In this document: in pieces, positions 22,140-34,800 of the stretch
How positions within the stretch are numbered: the stretch's first letter is position 1
Layout: each line of letters opens with the position of its first letter
Source: Eonycteris spelaea
Lineage: Eukaryota > Chordata > Mammalia > Chiroptera > Pteropodidae
Direction: 5' to 3'
NCBI GenBank assembly: GCA_003508835.1
Contig: PUFA01000682.1
Span: forward strand, 1-64,000
Length of the DNA stretch: 64,000 nucleotides
Translations under genes and position numbers: made by a program
The notes under the pieces: generated by a model
What the model was told of the DNA's origin: nothing
Seen by the model: only the letters and a program-made list of their open reading frames with translations
Databases searched by the model: none

Positions 22140-23865
22140 TGGTTTGGTGTCCCTGCCTAAGAAGTAACGTGTCAGGCCACTTGGGGATGTGTGTCGCTAG
22201 GTGTGGCATCACAGCTGCTGTTTGTGTACCTCGACGTCTGTGAGTCTTTGGGGGCCTTGCGCGTGCGTGGGATATTTTGTGTGAGTGGATTTTGTGCGCC
22301 TGATCTAAGGTCTCTTCGGGTTTGTGTGCCTGTGGACCCGGCTGTGCCTTTTCTGAGCTTTGGGCGGTGTGTCCGTGGGTGTGAGATCTCCGAGTCGGTG
22401 TCCCCACCCCAGGGTATGAAGTCTCTGCGCAGTTTGTGTTTCTGGGTCCCAGGTTGTCGCTGAGCGGCGTGGGGGTGTGTGAGGCTTTATTTCAAGGTAG
22501 AAAGCATCCCAGCTCGTTCGGGTTGTCTTCCAAGTTATGATGTAGATGCCTTCACTTTTCCTTTCGTAGCTGTACAGTTCCACTTGGAAGTCAAGGTTGG
22601 TGCCACCTAAGTGGACGTTATGGGCTCCGGTCATGGTGACGGTTTCCCTTTCAATTACCTGGAAACCAAGAACGAGGCCTATGGAGGGACCCTTCTGTGG
22701 GTAGCGCAGAAAGAAAGCTCTGAAGCTCGTCGTATTCGTTAATGTCATGGCAATGTGTACTTGAGAGTTGATGAGAGTAGATCTGAAGCATTTCACCCCC
22801 CAAAATATTAACCGTGAGTGTGTGCTGATGGAGCTGTTAATCACTGATGTGTCTCGGGGAATCATTTCTGAATATACAGACATCGGATCACCGTGTTTTA
22901 TGCTTTAAGTATATGTAATTAAATTGATCAATTATTCCTCAAAAATACTTTCAAAAGCACTTAGTTCAGGAACCAAATGTTTGACTTCTTTATGTGCTGT
23001 CGTCTTTCTTTCTCTTCTCCCGCCCGCCCTCCATTATTTCTTCTATTCTTTTATTTTTGTTTTTTTCGATTTTTCCCAAGCTGGAAGGCGTGTCATATAT
23101 GTGCTTCGCATCTGAGTATCAGAAATGAGGGCGATGACTGAAAAGTAGTGGCCGTAGTATTTATTGTGCAAACTGTAACACTTCCGAGCGTGTGAAAGGC
23201 ATTGTCGTGATTACACTGGGACCAAAGCCGAGGTGGAATCACCTGGATGGATACCTTACTTAGACTTTCACTTAAAGACTTCAGTAGCCCCAGGGAACAT
23301 TTTTGCATTTCTGCCCCATAGGGGGAAATAACAAATGTCGCAGTGGCCCTTCTATTTACTTCAGGGCAGCAGTACCAAATGCCACTTTTCTGTTTTAGCT
23401 CTCTTCTGTTCAGAAGATTATTTCAAGTCAAAGCATTTCAATGATACTGTGTTTTAAATTTCTTTTGTTCCTTAGGCGTTTGGGGGTGTTGCTTGGATTT
23501 TTAGTGAAAGCATACACTTTTAGTGAAAGCATATTTGCTTTTATTTCACGCTTCCTTTTACCAGGGTGAGTTCATTTCATGTGTTTTGCACGCGCGGGCG
23601 CACTCTTTTTGTTTCCTGTAGCAAGAGAAAGAGTGGTGTGTTTAAGAAAAATGTTGGTAAAATATATGCCTGGAAGTCTGTCTCATAAAACCCAAAGTGT
23701 AGTGTCCTTTGTATCCCTTTAATGGCATCCAAACCACATGCTGCTAAGCCGTTTTACCACCCTGGTGTGTTTATCCCGCAAGGGAAGGGCAACCACAGGA
23801 CTAAAGGAAGAGGAGTCGAACTCGAACCCATGCAGACTGTCGTGTGGGATATTTGCCCGTTAAGA

Positions 23866-24127
23866 TTCTCTCAATAAAGTTTTATGGCTTTCGACAAAGA
23901 GTCTTGCCAATCCTTTGTTACATTTATGCACAAGTGTTTGATCCTGTTGAAAAGCATCTCACTTTTGGACATTGTCTACGCGGATCGAGCTGGTATATCC
24001 AGATGTGTCTGTCCATTGATATTCTCTCCAGTAAACTTTCTAAATCTGCGTATTAATTCCAAAACGTGATGGCTAGATCCTTTTTCATTGTCAAAACGCA
24101 CAATCCCATCCTTTTCGAATAGTAACA

Positions 24128-24167
<40 letters not shown>

Positions 24168-24537
24168 CCCCCCCCCCTTTGGCCCTTTTCAACATTATGC
24201 CCCCTTTTCCTTTTCCCTGTTTACACCATTGGAGAGAACCGCCCGGTACCGTGTTCAGAGAACTGGTAAGAGGGGACCATCCTTGTCTTATTCCTGATAG
24301 GAAACGGAAAATTGTCACCATGTCACCATGTTTGCTGTGAAGTAACGGGAAGTCCCTTAAAAATCCTAGTTGATGAAAATTCTATATCTTGGATGTATGT
24401 GGACTTCACACGCTTGTGCATTTATTCAGAGGATCACAGGGTGGTGTTCCTCCATTAATGTGTTCAGGTGGTGAATGACATAGGTGAGTTTGTATATCGA
24501 AACAAACGTCGCCTTCTTGGCCAGGGGTCAGAGGGGG
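23866..24537 (-). mobile_element. LINE-1 ORF2 remnant, antisense (unit 3)
   Basis: Copy of the unit 1 L1 remnant with the longest CTG tract, at 24128-24166. Confidence 0.7.
24128..24166. repeat. CTG/CAG microsatellite, 13 GCT triplets (unit 3)
   Basis: GCT x13, then T and C10. It is the longest of the six tracts. Confidence 0.97.
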
Positions 24538-25796
24538 AAATTGGTCACGGCGTAGCATCCTTCTGAATTATCGACGTCCTAACACTTTGTTTCGATTGTC
24601 TGCGTAGGATCTCACGAGGGGCGTTAGCCTAAACTTTTCTTTCACGTACCCTCTTGCTTGGACGTTGGTTCCTAGGGTATCCTAAGTTCATGACAAGGAA
24701 TTGGTATGTTAAAAGCTCTCCTTCTCGTCTCCGGAACGGAAGTCTTTGCAAGGTTGGGAGGACGTAGACTAGTCTTTCCCGTGTCCGGCTCTTTCTGGAC
24801 TGCATCCCTCTCTTTAGTATTGGACCCTACTTCCAGGGCAGCTACAGAAGGGGAAGCTGCAGGGCCCCACCGCTTCAGCCTTTGTGAGGTGCCAGTCTCC
24901 ACTGCAAGATACCTGCCCCGATGCTCTCACTCGGAATGCAACCCGCTCCTCCTGTTTCTCTGCTGACGTTTGTCTCCTACTAGGACAGAGCAAGGTCAAA
25001 ATCATGGCTAGGTTAACCTGCTTGGGTCATTCCGATCTGTGCTACACGGACGGTCGTGTGTGGGGTGACGAAAACCTGAGTTGTGTACTTGTGACAGCAG
25101 CTCCCTTTCTCGCGTTCTTTCATCATAACAGGAAGAAGAATGACTCCCATCCTAGGGTGTGTACTGTCAATCTGTTGGCCACTTCCCTGAGCTAGGTTGC
25201 ATACCTTTATAGCCAAATGTAATCGTCACCTACGACCCAGACCGGCGTGTACGCAGTTAAATCTGATGAGCACCAGACTTTGACAGCAGTAGGTATGACA
25301 CAGTCCTGGTGCCCCAGACCCAAGTCTGAGCCTTGGGCGACACCCTTTCTCAGGCTTTCCCAGGAATGCTTTGGTCCCATTTCGGCTGTGCCCATGGCCT
25401 CAGTTTTGAATAAACTCGGCGCTCACGGAGGAGAAATGGCTAGCTTGTGGGATGAGGAAGCGGAGGAGACCAGGCCCGCCGGGCATCGGACCCACGGGAA
25501 CACAGCTGCGGCTCTGGCAGGGACCGTGGAGGCATCCCCAGGGCCAGGTCCCTATGCACACACCAGCAGCTGCTGTGGTCGGTGGGCGGGGCACGTCACT
25601 GGGCAGTGGGGGACCAGGGATCCCAGTCTCCGCAGTGGGGTCTGCTTTTCCGTCACCGGGCCGAGGACAATTCCCAGCGAGTGGTGAGCTTAGTGCCATC
25701 GGCCAGCTAGGAGTCACCTGGCACTCGCTGCACGGGCTTCTGAGTTTTCGGGAATCCTTGTTCCGATGGGCAGTGTCCCAGACACTTTTTCCATGA

Positions 25797-25919
25797 CATC
25801 TCACTTCATCCTTACTGTGCTCCTGGACGAAGACCCCGTCATCGATGAGGACCCCCGGCCCCAGCAAAGGCACGTAACCAGCTCGGGTGGTCCAGCTAGG
25901 GCAGAGCACAACCTGGCCA
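25797..25919 (-). mobile_element. MIR SINE remnant (unit 3, copy B)
   Basis: Copy of the unit 1 remnant. Confidence 0.7.
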
Positions 25920-28693
25920 GACGAAAATAATAAAAGCAAACAAACAAACAAACAAATAAATAAATAAAAGGCGATGGGAGAGGCAGCTGGGGCACTCCTC
26001 CTGTTCGAGCTCCCCTGTTACTCCAGGGGTCCCTTCCCTGTGCTCACAGAAACAGCCCTGCACTGTGTCTTTCCACCTCCTGACTGTAGTCTGACGTCTG
26101 ATCCACCTCTCAGAAAAGCCCTTCCCCCCAGTGCGGGGGGCGGGGGGCACCACCACGGACTCCCCGTTGGGTTTTGAAGCTATACCTCTATGCTGGAAAT
26201 TCTCAGTTCTCACCGCACAGGGATCTTATGAGACAACCCTGTGTGGAGGCAGGAGCAAAGGACCGCCCCGCACAATATTCCGGGCTTACAGGGAGCGGGG
26301 GTGGGGCTGGGGGTGGGGGGACCGACATGAGGGGATCTGCTCAGGCCAGGCTGAGGGCTGGGGGAGAGGCAGCCAGTGGGACTAACAGGGTGTAAGTGCA
26401 CTGTGGTGAGTAGAGCTGGGGGAGGGGGTCTCATGGGCCCCTGGGATGAAAGGGGTGGTCTGGCGCCCAGGGGGCTAAGTGGGTAGATTTGGGGAGAGGG
26501 AGAGTGGCAGCATCCAGCAGGAGAGGGGGTTTGCGGAATGGATGCGGATGTTCACAGCGATTTCATGGGTGTTGCCATAAGCGCTGTGATGGCAGAGCTC
26601 TTTCGGCTCTTCAGAGTCCAGGACCAGACAGTGTGTGCTGAGAGATGGCAGAGGTGACAGGTTCCAGGGCCCGACTCCTATGGATCTGGGGTTTATCCTC
26701 AGTGCCCGTGGGGTGGGATGCAAAAATCGACATCGGCGTGGTTGTTCAAAACATGGCCATTCCCCGGACCCTACAAGAGAGGTCTCTCTAAGGGACTCTC
26801 AAACTCGGTGGCATCGCCCCCCCTCCCACCCCCGCCCCGTCCCCATCACTGGAGTGAACCTGCCTTCCTCCCACAGACACAGCGTTTATTGCAGACTGAG
26901 GAGACTGCAATACCCCAGGCCCCTCTCACACAGAGTAGATGCAAGAGAGACTCTCCGTCACTGCCCACCCAGCAGCCCAGAGCTGAAAATTCATAGCCCT
27001 GTGTCCCAGGGTGCGGCCTGTAGGCCCCGTGGGGAGGTGTGTGAGGCCTCTGAGCGAAGAGGAGCTCTGACCTGAAAGTAGTTCTGGAGTCCTCTTAGCT
27101 GGTTGGGTCCTTGTCCTGGGCTATGATCGGTAGTTGCGGGTGACGTCTACGGGGAAGGTTTCTGAAACGTTTGTGGGTATGTGTCCCAGGGCGCGAAGTC
27201 TCTCAACTCTATGGAGGAGCCCTTTTTGTCTAGAGGGTCGGGTCTCTGAACCGTTGGTGTATTCCAGGATGTTCCTGAGAGGAAGCGGGTTGGACCTGCT
27301 TCCTCTCAGTGCTCTCACTAGGTGTGCTGTTTCACCTCTCCGGGGATTTCTCCCATCAATGCCTTGGTGCCTCGGAGATGAAATCTTAGCATCCCCATCC
27401 TCAGGGAGGACAAGTCCTCAGTCCCGCACAGCTCCAAGGAGCCCAAACTCAGAATACTGATAAGAACGGTATCTGATGACATCAGCCCCACCTTTGTATG
27501 GGGCACGGTGACAACCTTATGTGTACATATTAACTCAGGAAATCTTCCTGAATCCCTGAGAGGAGGTCACCATTCGTAGATGAGACGCCTGGAGCTCGGT
27601 GAGGATGGAAGACCTCAGCTCCTGAGGAGGAAGGAACTGGAAACCACTTGGGCCCCTCGGAGGAGGCAGGGGAAGCCTCAGCACAGCCCAGGCCAGGTTG
27701 GGGGGGGTGGTGACAAGGGAGGGGGAGGGGCGTGCTTTGCCCAAGGACCCCAGGACCTTGCACCTCACGCATTGCCAAGATGTCACTGGTCTCTCACTCA
27801 CAGGACAGGCTTGGGTCTCGATGTACAGAATGTCATCCTCACACTACCTATGGAGTTGGTGGTGGAAGGTAAAGTAGTGAGCATCCACGCGGGTGGGGAA
27901 ATACCTCAGATTCATGAGCATGCCCAAGGCGCCACTGCAAATGCAGAGATCCCTGCCTCCTGTTCCCCCTTTAACGCATTGTTTTGGCACTGAGATCAGC
28001 AGGAGGGCAGTCAAGGGCCTGAGGAGGTGCGCGGGCCCCTGTGTGCAGCACGATCTTCGTTATAACCGGAACATGTCCTTGTCCAAATGGGCAGAGGGTC
28101 CTGATGTGTGTCAAGACAGTGTAGCTGAGGCCCAGGCCCCAGGCATCCGAGTCGTCTCCTAGACACACTCGCTGGGGAGAGGTGTCCTTCCCGTGCAGCG
28201 ACAGGCACCTCACCCAGTAGCAGGGCTGGGGGCCCAGAGGTAGGAGCGAATCGAGGGGGGACCCTGTTCTGCCAGAAATAGTCGCTCTGTGCCTGACTCT
28301 CTAACGCCCTCTCTTTCTTTCTCTCTGTCTTCTCTGTGCCCGTTACTCGGTCCCTCTCCCACGCCAGCCTTGGTATGCCCTCGCTTGTGCCGTGAGGGCC
28401 CTGGCTTCACCTCTCCTGAGGGTATCATCCTTTCATGTGTATACGTGTGGGGAGCAGTTGCGGGAGTTCCCCCCTGAGTGCACAGGATTGTCCGGGGAAG
28501 TCACGTTCTGTTGCGGAGGGGATGGGGAAGGGGTTCTTCCTTGGGGCAAAATGGGAGCAACTCCGCTTACATTGGGCGACCCGGGCTCTGGCCTCCTAGA
28601 GAGGCACGGGCCTTCTCTGCTAAACACCCTCAGATGGCTAACTCAGAGTAAGGCAAAGGCCCCTACCCCACCCCTAATGGCCCAGAAGGCCCT

Positions 28694-29143
28694 ACGGGTC
28701 CTGGTCCCCGCTTCTTCTCCGACTACCTCTTATCCTACCACTCCTGTTATCATGCTTTGCCAGCCACGCCACCGCCACACTGCTCCCCGTACGCGCTAGC
28801 CTGCGTTCCACTCTGGCACGTTTCCACTGACCCTTACCTCTTTCTGGGACGATTTTCTCCCACGTGTTCATCTCTTCTAGGTTTCAGCTCAAATATCACC
28901 ACCTTAGACTTTCCTCTACCACTGTTTCTAGGAATGCTCCTCACGTTATGTCATTGTTCCAATTTAATTTCAATCACAGCAATGTCCAACACCTGACAAA
29001 TGCCTTACGTTTTGGGGCCGTATGATCCTAATAGAGTGTAAGCGCCATGAGGGCACCTTTCCTCCCCACCCCCCCCTATTCCCACGGTCGTGTTCCCAAC
29101 TCGTTTTCTAGCGGCTGACAAATCATCTGGTGAGACCGAACGC
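28694..29143 (+). mobile_element. L2 LINE 3' fragment (unit 4)
   Basis: Copy of the unit 1 L2 fragment with a one-base loss near 28770 (CCACCGCC) and a shorter C run near 29070. Confidence 0.8.
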
Positions 29144-30170
29144 GATAATGGAATAACAGGGAAACAGGGAACCGGCACGGCTAAGAGACTCCTTTAAAAT
29201 GGAGTCGGAGGCTGTCGGGGAAGTGGGGCCTATGTACCTCCTGAGCCTCAGTTCTCAGGGCTGCCATCGAGTTGTCACCCTGATGCTAAACGCAGCTCAA
29301 GGCTGAGTCCTGAAGGAATCTGGAGCAACCACTGCCGTGTGGATACGTATGAACTTGACCTCCCTCTCCCGTTGTGTCTGCCTTCCTCGTTTGCATGTTG
29401 AAGCTGACCGATCCCCGCTAACCTAGCCGGCAATCCTTCATTTGTGTAAGAGAATTACACTTTTTGCTTATTGCCTTTCTAAACTGCCTTTCTTTTTTTT
29501 TCTCTCCGGGGAACAGTGTGGGTTGCTAACCTGGATCTGCAGTCTTCCGGGTGGCAATTCTTTTTGCTCAAATAAATGTTTTCTGTTCTCTATGAAGCCT
29601 GAAAGTCTTCTCTGGGAAACACATGCATGAAAGCGTGAATAAGTAAGTGCGGAGTTGTGGCGAGAGGCATAGCTTGACAGGCCGAGCATCCCCCTAGGGA
29701 ACATGTTCAGGGGTGACAGGGTTGTGACAAAGCCCGTGGTCTTCATCTCACCTCCTCAGTGTCCTTGGGGCCCCTGGGAGATGGCCCCTTCCCTAACATG
29801 ACCAATGATCCTGCCGTCTCTCTCACCTACTCCTCCTGACGGTCAAGGACTGAGACCTGCCCCACACCAGTCCTTCTGACCCCAGTCGGGAGCCCTTGGG
29901 GCGTGTGGCTGGGTATCCCCACTAGACCGGCTCTGCATTACCCAGGGAGACACAAGACAGCACTTCGCTCAACCCACAGCAAACGCTCGCAACAAACACT
30001 CCCTGTTATCATACTGGCCACTGCAGGGAGGTGAATTTCAGCTTAGGAGACCTTTTCCAGAATCCAAGACTGCAGCGAACTTGGGATTTGTATTTTTATG
30101 CTGACTTTGCCCTCCCACCCTTTACGGACCGGCCTGGTAAAAGGTCCACGGCTTATCTCTAAGGACAAGC

Positions 30171-31023
30171 TAGTCCACGATCGCACCACCAAGGGGCGCG
30201 CGAGAGGCAACAGCTGTGTCCTGGGACGTACCACCCAGGCGCTCGGAGGTAGGATCGTCCTCTCCAGGAAGTAAGTTGCGCGGGCGGGGGGGGGGTGGTG
30301 CGGGAGAATCCATTTGAAAATGATCCATTTTGCTTCTGCCGACACTGAGGGGACGCCGCGCCCATGCGGACTCGGCGCTCTCAATTCTCCTGTCGCACTG
30401 GAGCCCGAGCGGACACGGGTTTTGAGGCCGCGGCCCTGAAGTAAACATCACTCCACCCCTCCTCATCAACATGGTCTGACCCAGCTGGGTCGGCCGCGGC
30501 GGCTGAGATTGGTTCCGGGAGGTGAGGGGCGGGGTCATGGCCAGTGCTGGGCGGTGACTGGCCACGGCCAGACTGACGGCTTAAGCCCTTCCCGGGCGCA
30601 GTGTGCCTCTGACCGGATGCTCAATGGTGGCCTCGCTCTACGCCGGTCCAGCCCTATTGGCCGTGTGTGTGGGACGGCGCGACGATTGCCGGCGTGTGTG
30701 CGTGCGTGCGTGTGCGCGCGCGTGTTTTCATAGCGTCAAATCGTTCTGCGAGTTGGGCTGCGCACCGACTGACTGTCCCGATGGGGCTGAGGGTGCCGCC
30801 CGGGCGGGTGGCCGGTGGCGGGTGGCGAGGTTCAGCGCGATCGCTGGCTGGTAGCCAGGGTCCGACGCTGGATGCGCGGGTGACGGCGCTGTCTTCACGT
30901 GCGCGCCTTCGGTCTCGTTCAGCCCGAACTCAGTCACCAGCCACCAGCCGAGCGGGGCGCGTTGGGCACGGCACCGTCCATCCGACAGATGCATGCAGTT
31001 AAGGTTCAGGGACGGGTCTCAGC
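30171..31023. promoter_or_regulatory. CpG-rich promoter-like core (unit 4)
   Basis: Copy of the unit 1 core with all boxes kept. The CG/TG tract is at 30693-30724. One extra C lies near 30863, as in unit 6. Confidence 0.55.
30186..30199 (+). promoter_or_regulatory. CTCF-like binding motif (unit 4)
   Basis: Identical to the unit 1 motif and in the same orientation. Confidence 0.7.
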
Positions 31024-32753
31024 TGGTTTGGTGTCCCTGCCTAAGAAGTAACGTGTCAGGCCACTTGGGGATGTGTGTCGCTAGGTGTGGCATCACAGCT
31101 GCTGTTTGTGTACCTCGACGTCTGTGAGTCTTTGGGGGCCTTGCGCGTGCGTGGGATATTTTGTGTGAGTGGATTTTGTGCGCCTGATCTAAGGTCTCTT
31201 CGGGTTTGTGTGCCTGTGGACCCGGCTGTGCCTTTTCTGAGCTTTGGGCGGTGTGTCCGTGGGTGTGAGATCTCCGAGTCGGTGTCCCCACCCCAGGGTA
31301 TGAAGTCTCTGCGCAGTTTGTGTTTCTGGGTCCCAGGTTGTCGCTGAGCGGCGTGGGGGTGTGTGAGGCTTTATTTCAAGGTAGAAAGCATCCCAGCTCG
31401 TTCGGGTTGTCTTCCAAGTTATGATGTAGATGCCTTCACTTTTCCTTTCGTAGCTGTACAGTTCCACTTGGAAGTCAAGGTTGGTGCCACCTAAGTGGAC
31501 GTTATGGGCTCCGGTCATGGTGACGGTTTCCCTTTCAATTACCTGGAAACCAAGAACGAGGCCCTATGGAGGGACCCTTCTGTGGGTAGCGCAGAAAGAA
31601 AGCTCTCTGAAGCTCGTCGTATTCGTTAATGTCATGGCAATGTGTACTTGAGAGTTGATGAGAGTAGATCTGAAGCATTTCACCCCCCAAAATATTAACC
31701 GTGAGTGTGTGCTGATGGAGCTGTTAATCACTGATGTGTCTCGGGGAATCATTTCTGAATATACAGACATCGGATCACCGTGTTTTATGCTTTAAGTATA
31801 TGTAATTAAATTGATCAATTATTCCTCAAAAATACTTTCAAAAGCACTTAGTTCAGGAACCAAATGTTTGACTTCTTTATGTGCTGTCGTCTTTCTTTCT
31901 CTTCTCCCGCCCGCCCTCCATTATTTCTTCTATTCTTTTATTTTTGTTTTTTTCGATTTTTCCCAAGCTGGAAGGCGTGTCATATATGTGCTTCGCATCT
32001 GAGTATCAGAAATGAGGGCGATGACTGAAAAGTAGTGGCCGTAGTATTTATTGTGCAAACTGTAACACTTCCGAGCGTGTGAAAGGCATTGTCGTGATTA
32101 CACTGGGACCAAAGCCGAGGTGGAATCACCTGGATGGATACCTTACTTAGACTTTCACTTAAAGACTTCAGTAGCCCCAGGGAACATTTTTGCATTTCTG
32201 CCCCATAGGGGGAAATAACAAATGTCGCAGTGGCCCTTCTATTTACTTCAGGGCAGCAGTACCAAATGCCACTTTTCTGTTTTAGCTCTCTTCTGTTCAG
32301 AAGATTATTTCAAGTCAAAGCATTTCAATGATACTGTGTTTTAAATTTCTTTTGTTCCTTAGGCGTTTGGGGGTGTTGCTTGGATTTTTAGTGAAAGCAT
32401 ACACTTTTAGTGAAAGCATATTTGCTTTTATTTCACGCTTCCTTTTACCAGGGTGAGTTCATTTCATGTGTTTTGCACGCGCGGGCGCACTCTTTTTGTT
32501 TCCTTGTAGCAAGAGAAAGAGTGGTGTGTTTAAGAAAAATGTTGGTAAAATATATGCCTGGAAGTCTGTCTCATAAAACCCAAAGTGTAGTGTCCTTTGT
32601 ATCCCTTTAATGGCATCCAAACCACATGCTGCTAAGCCGTTTTACCACCCTGGTGTGTTTATCCCGCAAGGGAAGGGCAACCACAGGACTAAAGGAAGAG
32701 GAGTCGAACTCGAACCCATGCAGACTGTCGTGTGGGATATTTGCCCGTTAAGA

Positions 32754-33013
32754 TTCTCTCAATAAAGTTTTATGGCTTTCGACAAAGAGTCTTGCCAATC
32801 CTTTGTTACATTTATGCACAAGTGTTTGATCCTGTTGAAAAGCATCTCACTTTTGGACATTGTCTACGCGGATCGAGCTGGTATATCCAGATGTGTCTGT
32901 CCATTGATATTCTCTCCAGTAAACTTTCTAAATCTGCGTATTAATTCCAAAACGTGATGGCTAGATCCTTTTTCATTGTCAAAACGCAATCCCATCCTTT
33001 TCGAATAGTAACA

Positions 33014-33052
<39 letters not shown>

Positions 33053-33408
33053 CCCCCCTTTGGCCCTTTTCAACATTATGCCCCCTTTTCCTTTTCCCTG
33101 TTTACACCATTGGAGAGAACCGCCCGGTACCGTGTTCAGAGAACTGGTAAGAGGGGACCATCCTTGTCTTATTCCTGATAGGAAACGGAAAATTGTCACC
33201 ATGTCACCATGTTTGCTGTGAAGTAACGGGAAGTCCCTTAAAAATCCTAGTTGATGAAAATTCTATATCTTGGATGTATGTGGACTTCACACGCTTGTGC
33301 ATTTATTCAGAGGATCACAGGGTGGTGTTCCTCCATTAATGTGTTCAGGTGGTGAATGACATAGGTGAGTTTGTATATCGAAACAAACGTCGCCTTCTTG
33401 GCCAGGGG
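32754..33408 (-). mobile_element. LINE-1 ORF2 remnant, antisense (unit 4)
   Basis: Copy of the unit 1 L1 remnant with a 2-bp loss near 32988, just before the CTG tract. Confidence 0.7.
33014..33050. repeat. CTG/CAG microsatellite, 12 GCT triplets (unit 4)
   Basis: GCT x12 plus G, running directly into C8. The T-T interruption is absent. Confidence 0.97.
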
Positions 33409-34677
33409 TCAGAGGGGGAAATTGGTCACGACGTAGCATCCTTCTGAATTATCGACGTCCTAACAATTTGTTTCGATTGTCTGCGTAGGATCTCACGAGG
33501 GGCGTTAGCCTAAACTTTTCTTTCACGTACCCTCTTGCTTGGACGTTGGTTCCTAGGGTATCCTAAGTTCATGACAAGGAATTGGTATGTTAAAAGCTCT
33601 CCTTCTCGTCTCCGGAACGGAAGTCTTTGCAAGGTTGGGAGGACGTAGACTAGTCTTTCCCGTGTCCGGCTCTTTCTGGACTGCATCCCTCTCTTTAGTA
33701 TTGGACCCTACTTCCAGGGCAGCTACAGAAGGGGAAGCTGCAGGGCCCCACCGCTTCAGCCTTTGTGAGGTGCCAGTCTCCACTGCAAGATACCTGCCCC
33801 GATGCTCTCACTCGGAATGCAACCCGCTCCTCCTGTTTCTCTGCTGACGTTTGTCTCCTACTAGGACAGAGCAAGGTCAAAATCATGGCTAGGTTAACCT
33901 GCTTGGGTCATTCCGATCTGTGCTACACGGACGGTCGTGTGTGGGGTGACGAAAACCTGAGTTGTGTACTTGTGACAGCAGCTCCCTTTCTCGCGTTCTT
34001 TCATCATAACAGGAAGAAGAATGACTCCCATCCTAGGGTGTGTACTGTCAATCTGTTGGCCACTTCCCTGAGCTAGGTTGCATACCTTTATAGCCAAATG
34101 TAATCGTCACCTACGACCCAGACCGGCGTGTACGCAGTTAAATCTGATGAGCACCAGACTTTGACAGCAGTAGGTATGACACAGTCCTGGTGCCCCAGAC
34201 CCAAGTCTGAGCCTTGGGCGACACCCTTTCTCAGGCTTTCCCAGGAATGCTTTGGTCCCATTTCGGCTGTGCCCATGGCCTCAGTTTTGAATAAACTCGG
34301 CGCTCACGGAGGAGAAATGGCTAGCTTGTGGGATGAGGAAGCGGAGGAGACCAGGCCCGCCGGGCATCGGACCCACGGGAACACAGCTGCGGCTCTGGCA
34401 GGGACCGTGGAGGCATCCCCAGGGCCAGGTCCCTATGCACACACCAGCAGCTGCTGTGGTCGGTGGGCGGGGCACGTCACTGGGCAGTGGGGGACCAGGG
34501 ATCCCAGTCTCCGCAGTGGGGTCTGCTTTTCCGTCACCGGGCCGAGGACAATTCCCAGCGAGTGGTGAGCTTAGTGCCATCGGCCAGCTAGGAGTCACCT
34601 GGCACTCGCTGCACGGGCTTCTGAGTTTTCGGGAATCCTTGTTCCGATGGGCAGTGTCCCAGACACTTTTTCCATGA

Positions 34678-34800
34678 CATCTCACTTCATCCTTACTGTG
34701 CTCCTGGACGAAGACCCCGTCATCGATGAGGACCCCCGGCCCCAGCAAAGGCACGTAACCAGCTCGGGTGGTCCAGCTAGGGCAGAGCACAACCTGGCCA
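34678..34800 (-). mobile_element. MIR SINE remnant (unit 4, copy B)
   Basis: Copy of the unit 1 remnant. Confidence 0.7.

Larger units (their letters stand above)
17817..26704. repeat. Macrosatellite unit 3 (8888 bp)
   Basis: Third head-to-tail copy. It carries the longest CTG tract of the six (13 GCT triplets). It shares a C-to-T change with unit 2 near 19056. It also shares two small deletions with unit 5: one C lost near 22678 and one CT lost near 22718. A one-base loss near 23617 is private. Confidence 0.97.
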